64,000 nucleotides of DNA, taken from the NCBI RefSeq assembly GCF_014610845.1, contig NZ_JABTCG010000001.1:682001-746000 (forward strand), read 5' to 3'. Positions within the stretch are counted from its first letter, which is position 1. The number at the start of each line of letters is the position of its first letter. The position numbers were made by a program, and so were the translations under genes. Origin of the DNA: Maribacter arenosus. GTDB lineage: Bacteria; Bacteroidota; Bacteroidia; Flavobacteriales; Flavobacteriaceae. Shown piece after piece: positions 27,106 to 38,637 of the stretch. The notes beneath the pieces were generated by a model, which was given only the letters and a program-made list of their open reading frames with translations, made no database searches and had not been told where the DNA came from.

Positions 27106-28224
27106 ATGAAATTGAATATTGCTGTTTTAGGTGGCGATGGCATAGGGCCTGAAGTACTGGCCCAAGCTGTCAAATGCCTATTGGCGGTTGAGGAAAATTT
27201 TGGCCATCAATTTACTTTTACCGAAGGATTGATCGGCGCTGCAGCCATGGACCAAACAGGAAATCCTCTTCCCGATGCCACCATAGAGCTTTGTAAATCT
27301 TCCGATGCTATTTTGTTCGGCGCTATAGGCACCCCAAAATACGACAATGACCCCAATGCCAAAATTCGCCCTGAAGACGGCCTTTTGTATTTACGCAAGG
27401 AATTGGACCTTTTCACAAATATTCGCCCAGTTAAAGTTTTCCCGGCACTCATAAACAATTCTCCAATAAAAAGGAGTGTCATCACTGGAACCGATTTAGT
27501 AATATATCGTGAGCTTACCAGTGGCATTTATTTTGGGGAAAAAAGTTTAAGTGCCGATGGAACAGTGGCAACGGATTTATGTAGATATACCGAAGAAGAA
27601 ATAAGCCGCGTGGCCCATATGGCTTTTAAAGCTGCCAAAAAAAGAAAAGGAAAACTGACTTTAGTCGATAAAGCCCATGTATTGGAAACCTCAAGACTCT
27701 GGCGAAGGGTCGTTGCCGAAGTGGCTGAAAGTTATCCAGAGGTAGAATTGACCAATATGTATATTGACAATGCCGCAATATTGATGACACTAAAACCAAC
27801 TTCTTTTGATGTCATCCTGGCGGATAATATGTTTGGTGATATTCTTTCTGCCCAATGCAATGTGCTTATAGGATCATCGGGATTATTACCCTCCGCTTCG
27901 GTCGGGACCAACTATGCCATGTTCGAACCTATTCATGGTTCCTATCCACAGGCGAAAGGTAAGGATATTGCCAACCCAATTGCCGCAATTTTAAGCGCTG
28001 CCCTACTTCTTAATCATTTTGGACTTAAAGAAGAGTTTAATGCTGTTGTCGCAGCTGTTCATAAATCGTTCAGGAAAAAGATAGTGACTATGGATATCAT
28101 GGGAAGCACTAAATATGGCACATCTAGCGTTGGGGATTTTATCTCGAAAAATATTGTTGATGTTGATGACAACTTGAACATCAATGATGAGAATATAGGC
28201 TTGGGACAATCAACGATTATTTAA
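27106..28224 (+). CDS. leuB: 3-Isopropylmalate dehydrogenase (first copy)
   Basis: A 372-residue isocitrate/isopropylmalate dehydrogenase. Family motifs: LGGDGIGPEV, LFGAIGTPKYD, the RELTSGIYFGE segment, the VDKAHVLETSRLWR lysine region, NMFGDILS and the EPIHGSYPQAKGKDIANP nicotinamide loop. It has a C-terminal extension of about 20 residues relative to the copy at 45307. Its pairing with leuA suggests it is the leucine-pathway enzyme. Its stop overlaps the converging TlpA-like gene by 8 bases. Confidence 0.93.
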   Translation: MKLNIAVLGGDGIGPEVLAQAVKCLLAVEENFGHQFTFTEGLIGAAAMDQTGNPLPDATIELCKSSDAILFGAIGTPKYDNDPNAKIRPEDGLLYLRKELDLFTNIRPVKVFPALINNSPIKRSVITGTDLVIYRELTSGIYFGEKSLSADGTVATDLCRYTEEEISRVAHMAFKAAKKRKGKLTLVDKAHVLETSRLWRRVVAEVAESYPEVELTNMYIDNAAILMTLKPTSFDVILADNMFGDILSAQCNVLIGSSGLLPSASVGTNYAMFEPIHGSYPQAKGKDIANPIAAILSAALLLNHFGLKEEFNAVVAAVHKSFRKKIVTMDIMGSTKYGTSSVGDFISKNIVDVDDNLNINDENIGLGQSTII

Positions 28225-29455
28225 TAAAATCGTCTTGGGCTGAAGACAATTGCCTTACGAATACATCGAACTCTTTCTTGAACACATCATATTTTTCACC
28301 GGTTGCCGGACCATTGAATCCTGTTTGGATTTTCTTTACCTCACCCTTTTTATCGATATAAATCGTTGTTGGATACGATAGTAAATGATTCAGCATCGGT
28401 AATTTTTCGTGTGCCTTTATTTTACTCGAAGTACCATATTGAGCCAGTAAAATAGGGTACCCGATACCTAAAGCCGTTCTTAACCTATCGATGCGTTGAA
28501 ACGCCTTTTCCTCGGTTTTGGCATATTCAAATGCCAAAGCCACGATTCCAACTTCAACTTCTGGGTTATCCTTTAAATAATTGACCAGAAATTTTGATTC
28601 ATCAAGGCAATTGGGGCACCAAGTACCCATAATCTGTATGATCATGGCCTTGTTCCTGAAGCGTTCATCCGTTAAGGAAACCAAACGCCCATCGGAATCG
28701 GGAAAAGCAAAGGTGAATTTATCATAGCCTGGTTTTAAGTATGTCAAGGAATTCTCATCGGGTAATTCAAAACTTTCATTTCTTCTTGCAACAAAGGGTT
28801 CTTGAAAATGATTGCCCGAATAAAATATGCCCAATAAACTACTATCCGTCGCTTTTGCGGTGAATAAAAAAGCATGCGCCCCATCAAACGTCGAGACTTT
28901 CATTATATCACCATCCATTACCCCCTCCAAGTATCGATAATCACCTGTGGTTGTCCTGAAGGTGCCCTTGACTTTATTGCCGACCTGAGTGAATATTCCC
29001 TTTCCTAAGTAACTATGATCGGTATCTGGACTGAATTCCGTTTCCCATATACCGGAAATACTGAGCATAGGCTCCCTATTACTTTTAAACCTATCGCGTT
29101 TCCCATGAGTAGCTTTAAAAGGAACTATGCGATTAAGACTTTCTTTGATGAATTTCCCAGTAATCGTTGTATCTGTATAATTCCCCGCTATGTATCCTTC
29201 AAAAACAGGTAATCGAATTACTATGGAATCTTTCAGGACCTCAATTTCATCAACCTTGATAACTTCATCAGCATTAATAATATTGATGGTCAATTGCCCC
29301 TTATCCCGCTTTAATTCAAAATTAAAAGGTAATATTTCCCTATCTTGAGTCTGCAATTCAGCAAGCCAAAACCCTTCAGAGAGTTTTGAATCCCGGTGTT
29401 TTCCACAAGAGATACATAAGATAAATGCCGATAGGAACAATCCGATTTTTTGCAT
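28217..29455 (-). CDS. TlpA-like thioredoxin-fold lipoprotein
   Basis: A 412-residue protein. The start at 29455 is chosen because it gives a signal peptide with lipobox ILCISC; the longer frame only adds a spurious aromatic stretch. The first 250 residues are beta-rich without a recognised domain. The C-terminal 165 residues form a TlpA/AhpC-like thioredoxin fold with the redox motif WCPNC in IMGTWCPNCLDES. It is probably a periplasm-facing thiol-disulfide reductase anchored to a membrane. The partner is unknown. Confidence 0.85.
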   Translation of the reverse strand: MQKIGLFLSAFILCISCGKHRDSKLSEGFWLAELQTQDREILPFNFELKRDKGQLTINIINADEVIKVDEIEVLKDSIVIRLPVFEGYIAGNYTDTTITGKFIKESLNRIVPFKATHGKRDRFKSNREPMLSISGIWETEFSPDTDHSYLGKGIFTQVGNKVKGTFRTTTGDYRYLEGVMDGDIMKVSTFDGAHAFLFTAKATDSSLLGIFYSGNHFQEPFVARRNESFELPDENSLTYLKPGYDKFTFAFPDSDGRLVSLTDERFRNKAMIIQIMGTWCPNCLDESKFLVNYLKDNPEVEVGIVALAFEYAKTEEKAFQRIDRLRTALGIGYPILLAQYGTSSKIKAHEKLPMLNHLLSYPTTIYIDKKGEVKKIQTGFNGPATGEKYDVFKKEFDVFVRQLSSAQDDFIK

Positions 29456-29585
29456 AATTTTAATTTCGTACCATATGTCGAAGAAATGAAAATCATCGTA
29501 CATAAAAAAATAAAAACAAATCAATCACAACTGTATTGAATGTCTTATATCATTGTTTTATCTTTACCAGCTTTAAATTAAGCCA

Positions 29586-32012
29586 ATGAACATATCTTAC
29601 AACTGGTTAAAACAATTTCTCAAAATAGATTGGGAGGCCAATAAAACAGGTGAGCTTTTGACCGATTTGGGTTTAGAGGTGGAAGGCATTTCAGCTTATG
29701 AGACCGTAAAAGGTGGCCTTAAAGGTATAGTTGTAGGCCATGTACTCACTTGCCAACAACACCCAAATGCTGACCGACTTAAATTAACCACTGTAGATAT
29801 TGGCGAAAAAAATCCACTTCAAATCGTCTGCGGGGCACCGAATGTAGCCATAGGTCAAAAAGTGCCCGTAGCCACAATTGGAACTACGTTATATTCAAAA
29901 GACGGGGAAGCCTTTACGATAAAGAAAGGTAAGATCCGCGGGGAGGAAAGTCATGGAATGATCTGTGCCGAAGATGAAATGGGTCTTGGTGATAGCCATG
30001 ACGGCATTATGGTCTTAAGTGATTCCTTGGTGCCTGGAACCCCATGTGCCAAAGTATTTGAGCTTGAGAACGATGAGGTTTTTGAAATTGGCCTTACCCC
30101 GAACAGGGCCGACGCCATGAGTCACTATGGTGTTGCGAGGGACTTAAAAGCGGGTCTTAAACAAAAAGAAGTCGCAATAGAAATGATCACACCTTCAACC
30201 AGTCATTTTCATATTACCAACAGGTCCCTGAAGATAGATGTGATGGTTGATAACAATACCCTAGCGCCCAGGTACTGCGGGGTTACCCTGAGCAATTTAA
30301 TTGTGCAACCTTCTCCGAATTGGTTAAAAGATAGGTTAAAGGCCATCGGTCTTAGCCCTATAAATAATGTGGTTGATGCTACCAATTATGTTTTACATGA
30401 AATGGGACAACCCTTACATGCTTTTGATGCCGATCGAATTTTTGGTAAGAAGATAATTGTCAAAACATTGCCCAAGGGGACTAAATTCATGACCTTGGAC
30501 GGTGTCGAAAGGGAACTCCATGAAGAAGATCTTATGATATGTGATGCTGAAAAGCCTATGTGCATTGCAGGTGTTTTTGGAGGAATCAACACCGGAGTCA
30601 CTGAAAATACCAGATCTATTTTTTTGGAAAGCGCCTATTTTGACCCAATTGCCATTCGAAAAACTGCCAAACGACACGGTTTGAATACCGATGCGTCTTT
30701 CCGATTTGAACGGGGTGTCGATATTGAAAATGTGGAATATTGCCTAAAACGGGCGGCACTATTAATCAAAGAAATTGCCGGTGGTGATATTACCTCGGAT
30801 ATCGTTGATCTTTATCCAATCAAGAAAAACGATAACCAGGTCTTTTTGACATTTGATAAAATTGACAACCTTATTGGCCAGAAAATCCCTAGAGATACTA
30901 TTAAATCTATTTTGGCTTCCCTTGAGATCAAAGTAAAAAATGTGACAGAATCCGGAATGGGATTGGTAATACCTTTTTATAGGGTCGATGTTCAGCGCGA
31001 AGTAGATGTCATCGAAGAAATCTTAAGGGTTTATGGCTATAATAATATTGCATTCGGGGATAAATTGAATGCCTCTATTGCCCCTATTTCAAAATATGAG
31101 GATTATAATTTACAAGATATCATCGGCGATTTCCTTGCCGCACGGGGTTTTTATGAAATAATGACCAATAGCCTTACCTCTCCTGATTATGTTGAAGGCT
31201 TAAAGGAGCTAAAAAGTGAACAGTCAGTAACTATACTGAATCCTTTGAGCACGGAATTATCGGTAATGCGCCAAAGTATGCTAATGAATGGTCTTGAAAC
31301 CATATCGTATAACATAAATCGTAAAAATCGAAATCTGAGGCTCTTTGAATTCGGGAAAACCTATCATCATTTTACCGATAAGTATGTTGAGAACAAACAT
31401 CTGAGTCTATTTGTTTCTGGAAACAGGAACAATACAGGTTGGGCTTCCCCAGAAAAACAAACAGACTTTTTCTTCTTTAAATCGGTTATTGTGAATACTT
31501 TAACCCGATTGGGCATTACGGATATTAGTTCTAACCCCTTGGAAAATACCCTATTTTCAGAAGGATTGACATTCTCATGCAATAAAAGGAAGCTAGTACA
31601 TTTTGGGGTCGTTGATAAAACCGTAACCAAACGTTTTGATCTAAAACAGGAGGTGTTGTATGCAGATTTTAACTGGGACACCATAGTTGAATTGGTCCCC
31701 AAGACAGAAATAAAATTCAAGCCCATCCCGAAATATCCGGAGGTAAAACGCGATTTCGCATTGCTATTAGATGAGCATATCGAGTTTAAAAGAATTCATG
31801 ATATTGCTTTCCAAACAGAACGGACGCTTTTGAAAAATGTAAATCTATTTGACGTGTATACTGGGAAGAAACTGCCTAAAGGAAAAAAATCGTATGCAGT
31901 AAGCTTTACTTTACAGGATGATAATAAGACACTGACGGACAAGCAGATTGACAAAATAATGTCGAAATTGCAGTATCAGTATGAAAATGAACTCGGTGCC
32001 GAATTAAGGTAA
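29586..32012 (+). CDS. pheT: Phenylalanyl-tRNA synthetase beta subunit
   Basis: An 808-residue subunit that, with PheS (not in this window), charges tRNA-Phe. Domains in order: N-terminal B1, EMAP-like OB-fold tRNA-binding domain (about 40-150, with QHPNADRLKLTTVDIG), B3/B4 editing domain (about 210-390, with EMGQPLHAFDAD), B5 (about 400-475), catalytic-like core, and the FDX-ACB anticodon-binding domain at the C-terminus (KYPEVKRDFALLLD). Length is normal. pheS is unlinked, which is common in this phylum. The stop overlaps the converging fasciclin gene by 9 bases. Confidence 0.97.
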   Translation: MNISYNWLKQFLKIDWEANKTGELLTDLGLEVEGISAYETVKGGLKGIVVGHVLTCQQHPNADRLKLTTVDIGEKNPLQIVCGAPNVAIGQKVPVATIGTTLYSKDGEAFTIKKGKIRGEESHGMICAEDEMGLGDSHDGIMVLSDSLVPGTPCAKVFELENDEVFEIGLTPNRADAMSHYGVARDLKAGLKQKEVAIEMITPSTSHFHITNRSLKIDVMVDNNTLAPRYCGVTLSNLIVQPSPNWLKDRLKAIGLSPINNVVDATNYVLHEMGQPLHAFDADRIFGKKIIVKTLPKGTKFMTLDGVERELHEEDLMICDAEKPMCIAGVFGGINTGVTENTRSIFLESAYFDPIAIRKTAKRHGLNTDASFRFERGVDIENVEYCLKRAALLIKEIAGGDITSDIVDLYPIKKNDNQVFLTFDKIDNLIGQKIPRDTIKSILASLEIKVKNVTESGMGLVIPFYRVDVQREVDVIEEILRVYGYNNIAFGDKLNASIAPISKYEDYNLQDIIGDFLAARGFYEIMTNSLTSPDYVEGLKELKSEQSVTILNPLSTELSVMRQSMLMNGLETISYNINRKNRNLRLFEFGKTYHHFTDKYVENKHLSLFVSGNRNNTGWASPEKQTDFFFFKSVIVNTLTRLGITDISSNPLENTLFSEGLTFSCNKRKLVHFGVVDKTVTKRFDLKQEVLYADFNWDTIVELVPKTEIKFKPIPKYPEVKRDFALLLDEHIEFKRIHDIAFQTERTLLKNVNLFDVYTGKKLPKGKKSYAVSFTLQDDNKTLTDKQIDKIMSKLQYQYENELGAELR

Positions 32013-32579
32013 AAAGGTAGCGTTCCGAGGCAAAATCACACTATCTATTTCGTGGATTATCCCGTTACATTGATTTACGTCGGCCGTGGTTATCATTGCT
32101 GTATTTCCAAAACTATCGGTTAAAACAATATCTATACCTTTTATTGTAGCCGTAAGGGATTCACCTTGTACGGTCATAAAAGTAGCTTTACCTCCACCCC
32201 TGCATAAGGCTCTGAGAATTCTGGAGGCTGTAAATTCGCCGGCAATTATATGATATCGTAAAAGAGCCTGTAAGGCACCTTTATTTTCTGGTTCGAACAA
32301 GTCAGTGGCCGTATCTGAAAACAAAGTATCCAAGGCTTGATCCGAAGGTGCGAAAACCGTGAACGGTCCATCATAGCTCAACACATTGTCTAATCCTGCG
32401 GCTTTCATGGCTGCAGATAACGTATCATGATTACCGGAGTTTTCGGTATTCCAATTAATGGATTCCTGAAAATCCATTGCCAATAAGTTACTTTCTGAGT
32501 TTGGATAACGGTCTTGGGCGGAGGCGAAAAAAGTCAAAAAAAGAGTCAACAAGACCAGCTGGGGGACATAACATTTCAT
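32004..32579 (-). CDS. Fasciclin (FAS1)-domain secreted protein
   Basis: A 191-residue exported protein with a signal peptide ending near ASAQDRYP and one FAS1 domain at about residues 55-185. Conserved FAS1 motifs H1 (YDGPFTVFAPSDQALD) and H2 (CNGIIHEIDSVILP) are clear. FAS1 proteins act in adhesion or cell-surface interactions. It stands alone. Confidence 0.92.
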   Translation of the reverse strand: MKCYVPQLVLLTLFLTFFASAQDRYPNSESNLLAMDFQESINWNTENSGNHDTLSAAMKAAGLDNVLSYDGPFTVFAPSDQALDTLFSDTATDLFEPENKGALQALLRYHIIAGEFTASRILRALCRGGGKATFMTVQGESLTATIKGIDIVLTDSFGNTAMITTADVNQCNGIIHEIDSVILPRNATFLP

Positions 32580-32739
32580 TTAGGTTCTATTTAGGTATTT
32601 AGGGCTTGATAGTATTTCATCGATGAAATGCATCGAATGATCGACAATATACAATAAAAGACCGTGTCTGTCACTGTCGTACCATGCGCTTCATAGAATT
32701 TAACATATTTTTAACAATTGAGGTTTAACACTCGAAAAT

Positions 32740-32768
32740 TTGATACTTCCGTAATTTTTTTAAATTTG
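32740..32768 (+). promoter_or_regulatory. Promoter of the two-TM hypothetical gene
   Basis: TTG at 32740-32742, an 18-base spacer, then TAAATTTG at 32761-32768: a full consensus match. Start point near 32775, with a leader of about 17 bases. Confidence 0.72.
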
Positions 32769-32791
32769 GATGTATCGATAATTGAAATGCT

Positions 32792-33511
32792 ATGAAATTA
32801 GAGAAAACAGACATAGAGCAAGTGTTGCAAAAGGCGAAATTGAAGGAATTCGATAGTATCGATATTCTGGAAGAAATCAAGCAAATTTTCGAAGCTGGGG
32901 AGAAGCATAAGGATAGGATAGAAAATGACCTAATGCATGGAAATCCCAGAGCCGCCTCCCATTTCAACTTTGACCTTTTGGCCTCTGAAAATATATATCA
33001 CCTAGACCAAATACGTAAGATTTGCACCGATTACCGCCTCCGATTCTTGGATTCAAAATATTTCAAGGGCGATATTCCTCAGGAAGCAATCTCAAAAATC
33101 CAACATCTTGAAAAAGAGCACAATACTGTACTTTCGAACTTTAAGATAATCGCGCCTTCAAAACTGTTCAAATTAAAGGATAAGGACGACCCCTTATTAT
33201 TTGTTACCCTTGGCAATGATTATTTTTATTTTATCCATAAATGGGGCAATGACCTACACCCCTTGCGGAAGACGTTTATGTGGCCTTTCAAGAATATAGT
33301 TAACCTTGCCATTACTGTATTCGTCTTAAGCTATTTAACGACATTACTGATTCCCATGGAACTTTTCTCAAAAACGAATACGGGGTATGAGTTCTGGTTG
33401 TTGTTCCTGTTTATATTCAAATCAGCGGTTGGGGTTGTTATTTTCTATGGTTTTGCCAAAGGAAAGAACTTTAACCATGCCATTTGGAATAGCAGGTATT
33501 TCAATTACTGA
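32792..33511 (+). CDS. Hypothetical protein with C-terminal membrane helices
   Basis: A 239-residue protein that I do not recognise. The first 110 residues are charged and helical. A region around 120-150 (KLKDKDDPLLFVTLGNDYFYFIHKW) looks beta-rich and resembles a small ligand or nucleic-acid-binding fold without clear motifs. Two transmembrane helices follow at about 172-190 and 205-222. It has its own well-matched promoter and no functional neighbours. Confidence 0.65.
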   Translation: MKLEKTDIEQVLQKAKLKEFDSIDILEEIKQIFEAGEKHKDRIENDLMHGNPRAASHFNFDLLASENIYHLDQIRKICTDYRLRFLDSKYFKGDIPQEAISKIQHLEKEHNTVLSNFKIIAPSKLFKLKDKDDPLLFVTLGNDYFYFIHKWGNDLHPLRKTFMWPFKNIVNLAITVFVLSYLTTLLIPMELFSKTNTGYEFWLLFLFIFKSAVGVVIFYGFAKGKNFNHAIWNSRYFNY

Positions 33512-33528
33512 ATATTTTCAAAAGTATT

Positions 33529-34656
33529 TTAGTTTTGATAGAACACCGCATAGGGGATTCCATTGATATCCAGGTTATCCAAAAACTCAGGTTCGGGCTC
33601 CAATTGTATCCGTAGAAGTCCACCATTGCTTTCGTCATCCTTTTTTTGATAACCTACCAACATAACGTTGTTTATATCATCGTAACCTATCATGGTCGTT
33701 TTCCCTATGTTAAACTCAAATTCCAATTGGGAAGCCGTTAGAAAGTTTGCATAGTAATATAACAATGCCAGATTATCGGAGAAATCATATATTGCCGGAA
33801 TTCCAGAAAATTCAGTTTCAGGTCGAATATAAAATAACCTTCCCTCACTATCAAACGAGTTGGATTTAGAACTATAAAACATGGGTTCCTTACCATCTTC
33901 GTAGCTAATATATTGTACACCCATGGTAATGCTGTTTAATACCGTATGCAATTCTTGGTACGAAATGATCATATTCTGATCGGTATCCGCGAAAATCCGT
34001 TCCACATCATATCCCAATCCAATTTCGTGGATCAACGTTTGGGATCCCATATCGATAACCGATAACGAATTTTCATCGGTTATTTCCAAATCTATGGTCA
34101 ATACGAATAAACGACCATTGGCATAGTCCATTTGCAGCGGTTTTTTATCCAATTCTATATCAATAAAATTATCTTCCTCAATGGCAAGATCTATGGCCCT
34201 GACATAGTATTTACTGATTTTAGCGGTCTCTTCGACCACATAGGACACATATAGGATCCCATCTTTAATGGCAATTGATGTGGTATTAAGGTTACATTCC
34301 ACCAAATCGCCAAATAGTGCATAGGTACTAGCCGTATCATCCTTGAAATCGTGAATGGTAACTTGTCCGCTACATTCGGTTAATCTGCTATAATACGCAA
34401 AGGTTGTCCCTTGCCGGAAAGTTATCTCGGGCAACAAAACACTTTCAAAGGTGCTTTGGGCACCGCTGAGATTCATCGTAGACTCCGTAGCATTGAGCAA
34501 TTGGACCGATAGTTGATCGTTGTTACTTTGAAGCAATACATAATCTGCGTTGTAAAAGCTCTCTTCTTCTTCTTTGGGAATATCAGTAACTTCTGAAGAA
34601 CTGCACCCAAAGACCACAAATACCAAAAGAGCATAAAAAATGCCATAGGTTTTCAT
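33529..34656 (-). CDS. Hypothetical lipoprotein, possibly beta-propeller
   Basis: A 375-residue lipoprotein (lipobox VFGC, Cys18). The body is rich in beta-strands separated by turns, with recurring patterns such as GILYVSYVVEE, GRLFVLTIDLE and NVMLVGYQKKD about 40-50 residues apart, consistent with a propeller. No family is recognised. It begins 26 bases after the ABC-F gene on the same strand and may be read through from it. Confidence 0.65.
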   Translation of the reverse strand: MKTYGIFYALLVFVVFGCSSSEVTDIPKEEEESFYNADYVLLQSNNDQLSVQLLNATESTMNLSGAQSTFESVLLPEITFRQGTTFAYYSRLTECSGQVTIHDFKDDTASTYALFGDLVECNLNTTSIAIKDGILYVSYVVEETAKISKYYVRAIDLAIEEDNFIDIELDKKPLQMDYANGRLFVLTIDLEITDENSLSVIDMGSQTLIHEIGLGYDVERIFADTDQNMIISYQELHTVLNSITMGVQYISYEDGKEPMFYSSKSNSFDSEGRLFYIRPETEFSGIPAIYDFSDNLALLYYYANFLTASQLEFEFNIGKTTMIGYDDINNVMLVGYQKKDDESNGGLLRIQLEPEPEFLDNLDINGIPYAVFYQN

Positions 34657-34682
34657 AATGTAAGATTTAGGCGCCGCGTAAA

Positions 34683-36428
<1,746 letters not shown>

Positions 36429-36455
36429 TTAACAGGGTGCCATATATGGGTTCAT

Positions 36456-36463
36456 TAATTTTG
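36456..36463 (+). promoter_or_regulatory. Candidate -7 box of the thioredoxin-like lipoprotein gene
   Basis: TAATTTTG matches TAnnTTTG, about 23 bases before the ATG at 36486. No upstream TTG was found at a suitable spacing. Confidence 0.4.
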
Positions 36464-36485
36464 TGGACATAGTACATATTCATCT

Positions 36486-37871
36486 ATGAATAAAAGTTTA
36501 CTTTATCTGTTTCTATTTCTTTTAGCAGGTTGTAGCGAAAGCAAGAAAAATTCCCCCAATGTTTTTTTCGGCGGTGAAATCGTAAACCCAACCAGCAAAC
36601 ATGTAGTTCTTTATAAGGGCGATGTTGTAATTGATTCTTCCGCATTGGATGCGAACAATAGGTTTTCCTTTAAACTGGATTCAATCGAAGATGGACTCTA
36701 CCATTTTAAACATGCTCCCGAATTACAATATGTATACCTTGATAAAGGGGACAGCCTTATGCTGCGTTTAAATACGGTAGATTTTGATGAATCTCTTGTT
36801 TTTTCGGGGACTGGTGAGGAGATAAACAATTTCATGTTGGAGATTTTTTTGGCTAATGAGGGAGAAGAATATCTTATCGATCAGTACTATCTATTAGATG
36901 CAGAAGACTTCAGTAGAAAAGTCGATTCATTACAACAAATGAAGTTGGATCTATTAAACGATCTTAATCTTGAGTTTCCCTTGACGAAAAAGGAAATGGA
37001 AATCGCTACGGCGGACGTCGTATATAATTATGCAAAATTCAAGGAACGTTACCCCTTTAAACATAAAAGATTATCCAAGGAAAAAACAGTTCCAAAGTTA
37101 ACCAAGGAGTATTATGCCTACAGAAAAGACCTGACCTATAATAACAAGGACTTAACCTATCTAAGGCCCTATTATGAATTTATGGTCAACCACTTTGGTA
37201 ATTTATCATACATGTCCTGTACCCATGGTTGTGACATTAAGGATAACATGGCAAAAAACCATCTTCATTTCAATAAACACAAATTGAAACTAATCGATAG
37301 CTTGGTGATAGAAAAGGAATTAAAGGATAACCTTTTTAGGAATGTAGCCGTTGATTACCTATTGAAGGTACACGATACTGAAGAAAATATTAATATTTTC
37401 ATGGAAGTTTTCCACGCCTTATCAGGTAATAACAAACATATTGCTGAAATCGACGATCTTTACGAAGGCATTAAAAACATTCAACCCAATAAAAGAATCC
37501 CTGAAATCAAGGTTACCAACTTTAATGGGGATAAGGTTTCCCTGCCCAGTATCTCAAAAGATAGGAAAACCGTCTTCTACTTTTGGTCTGCGGCCAATAA
37601 AAAACATCTGAACGATATTTCGAAACGTATTAGATATTTAACCCAACAAGAACCTTCGTATACGTATGTCGGTATTAATGTAGAGACCAATTTGGATGAA
37701 TGGAAATCACTCTTACCCATGGAAGGTCTAGATGCTGAAAACCAATATCGCGCCGATAACTTTGAAGAACTGACAAAGGCATTGATCGTTTACCCAATGA
37801 ACAAATGTATTATCGCTGAGAATGAATTGATCGTAGATGCATTCGGGGATATTTATCGTTCCTTCAAATAA
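36486..37871 (+). CDS. Thioredoxin-fold lipoprotein lacking the CxxC motif
   Basis: A 461-residue lipoprotein (lipobox LLAGC, Cys16). The N-terminal 110 residues resemble the DUF4369-type beta domain that precedes TlpA domains in Bacteroidota (GGEIVNPTSKHVVLYKGD, LYHFKHAPELQYVYLDKGDSL). A long helical middle follows, then a C-terminal thioredoxin-like fold from about residue 335 (RIPEIKVTNFNGDKVSLPSI). At the redox position the sequence is FWSAANKKH instead of WCxxC, so disulfide chemistry is not expected there. It may be a structural or sensing derivative. Confidence 0.8.
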   Translation: MNKSLLYLFLFLLAGCSESKKNSPNVFFGGEIVNPTSKHVVLYKGDVVIDSSALDANNRFSFKLDSIEDGLYHFKHAPELQYVYLDKGDSLMLRLNTVDFDESLVFSGTGEEINNFMLEIFLANEGEEYLIDQYYLLDAEDFSRKVDSLQQMKLDLLNDLNLEFPLTKKEMEIATADVVYNYAKFKERYPFKHKRLSKEKTVPKLTKEYYAYRKDLTYNNKDLTYLRPYYEFMVNHFGNLSYMSCTHGCDIKDNMAKNHLHFNKHKLKLIDSLVIEKELKDNLFRNVAVDYLLKVHDTEENINIFMEVFHALSGNNKHIAEIDDLYEGIKNIQPNKRIPEIKVTNFNGDKVSLPSISKDRKTVFYFWSAANKKHLNDISKRIRYLTQQEPSYTYVGINVETNLDEWKSLLPMEGLDAENQYRADNFEELTKALIVYPMNKCIIAENELIVDAFGDIYRSFK

Positions 37872-37874
37872 AGA

Positions 37875-37906
37875 ACCCGAAAACCAATGGCCTTCGGGTC
37901 TATTTA
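37875..37906. terminator. Hairpin between converging genes
   Basis: A 7-bp stem ACCCGAA/TTCGGGT with an 11-base loop, followed by CTATTTATTTA. It lies between the stop codons of the lipoprotein gene and the transaldolase-family gene. The U-tract is broken, so strength is uncertain. Confidence 0.55.
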
Positions 37907-37931
37907 TTTAGTGCTGGGATTAAAGTTACTG

Positions 37932-38585
37932 TCAGTTACCCTTCTTATAATCCGCCAGGAATTTTTCTAACCCAATATCGGTCAACGGATGTTTTAAAAG
38001 ACCTTCAATAGAAGAAAGAGGTCCTGTCATTACATCGGCCCCTAATTTGGCACAATCGATTACATGCATCGTATGCCTCACAGATGCGGCTAATATTTGC
38101 GTTTCAAACGCATAATTGTCATATATATGACGTATTTCGGCAATTAAATTAAGTCCATCGGTAGAAATATCATCCAATCGCCCAATAAAAGGGGATACAT
38201 AGGTGGCCCCAGCTTTTGCAGCCAATAAAGCCTGCCCTACTGAAAAGACCAGCGTACAATTTGTACGTATACCTTTATCCGAAAAATATTTTAATGCTTT
38301 TACCCCATCTTTGATCATGGGCACCTTTACCACAATTTGCTCGTGCAAATCCGCCAATTCCTCTCCTTCTTTGATCATGCCCTTAAAATCTGTGGCTATA
38401 ACTTCAGCAGAAACATCCCCATCTACAATGTTGCAGATATCAACATAATGTTTTAAGATATTATTGCGTCCCGTAATGCCCTCTTTGGCCATTAATGATG
38501 GATTGGTTGTTACTCCATCTAACACCCCTAGTTCCTGGGCTTCCTTAATTTGATTTAAATTGGCTGTATCGATAAAAAACTTCAT
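37932..38585 (-). CDS. Fructose-6-phosphate aldolase/transaldolase (small TalB-like)
   Basis: A 217-residue member of the small transaldolase/FSA family. It starts [19 protein letters not shown] with Asp6 and has the Schiff-base lysine Lys87 in VVKVPM, plus [13 protein letters not shown] and [12 protein letters not shown]. In Bacteroidota these proteins are usually annotated as transaldolase, exchanging dihydroxyacetone units in the pentose phosphate pathway; family members can also be fructose-6-phosphate aldolases. Substrate choice cannot be resolved by reading alone. Confidence 0.93.
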   Translation of the reverse strand: MKFFIDTANLNQIKEAQELGVLDGVTTNPSLMAKEGITGRNNILKHYVDICNIVDGDVSAEVIATDFKGMIKEGEELADLHEQIVVKVPMIKDGVKALKYFSDKGIRTNCTLVFSVGQALLAAKAGATYVSPFIGRLDDISTDGLNLIAEIRHIYDNYAFETQILAASVRHTMHVIDCAKLGADVMTGPLSSIEGLLKHPLTDIGLEKFLADYKKGN

Positions 38586-38637
38586 GTAATTGGAATTTGA
38601 TTAATAATAGGACTTGCTACTTTTGAACCCACCAAAT

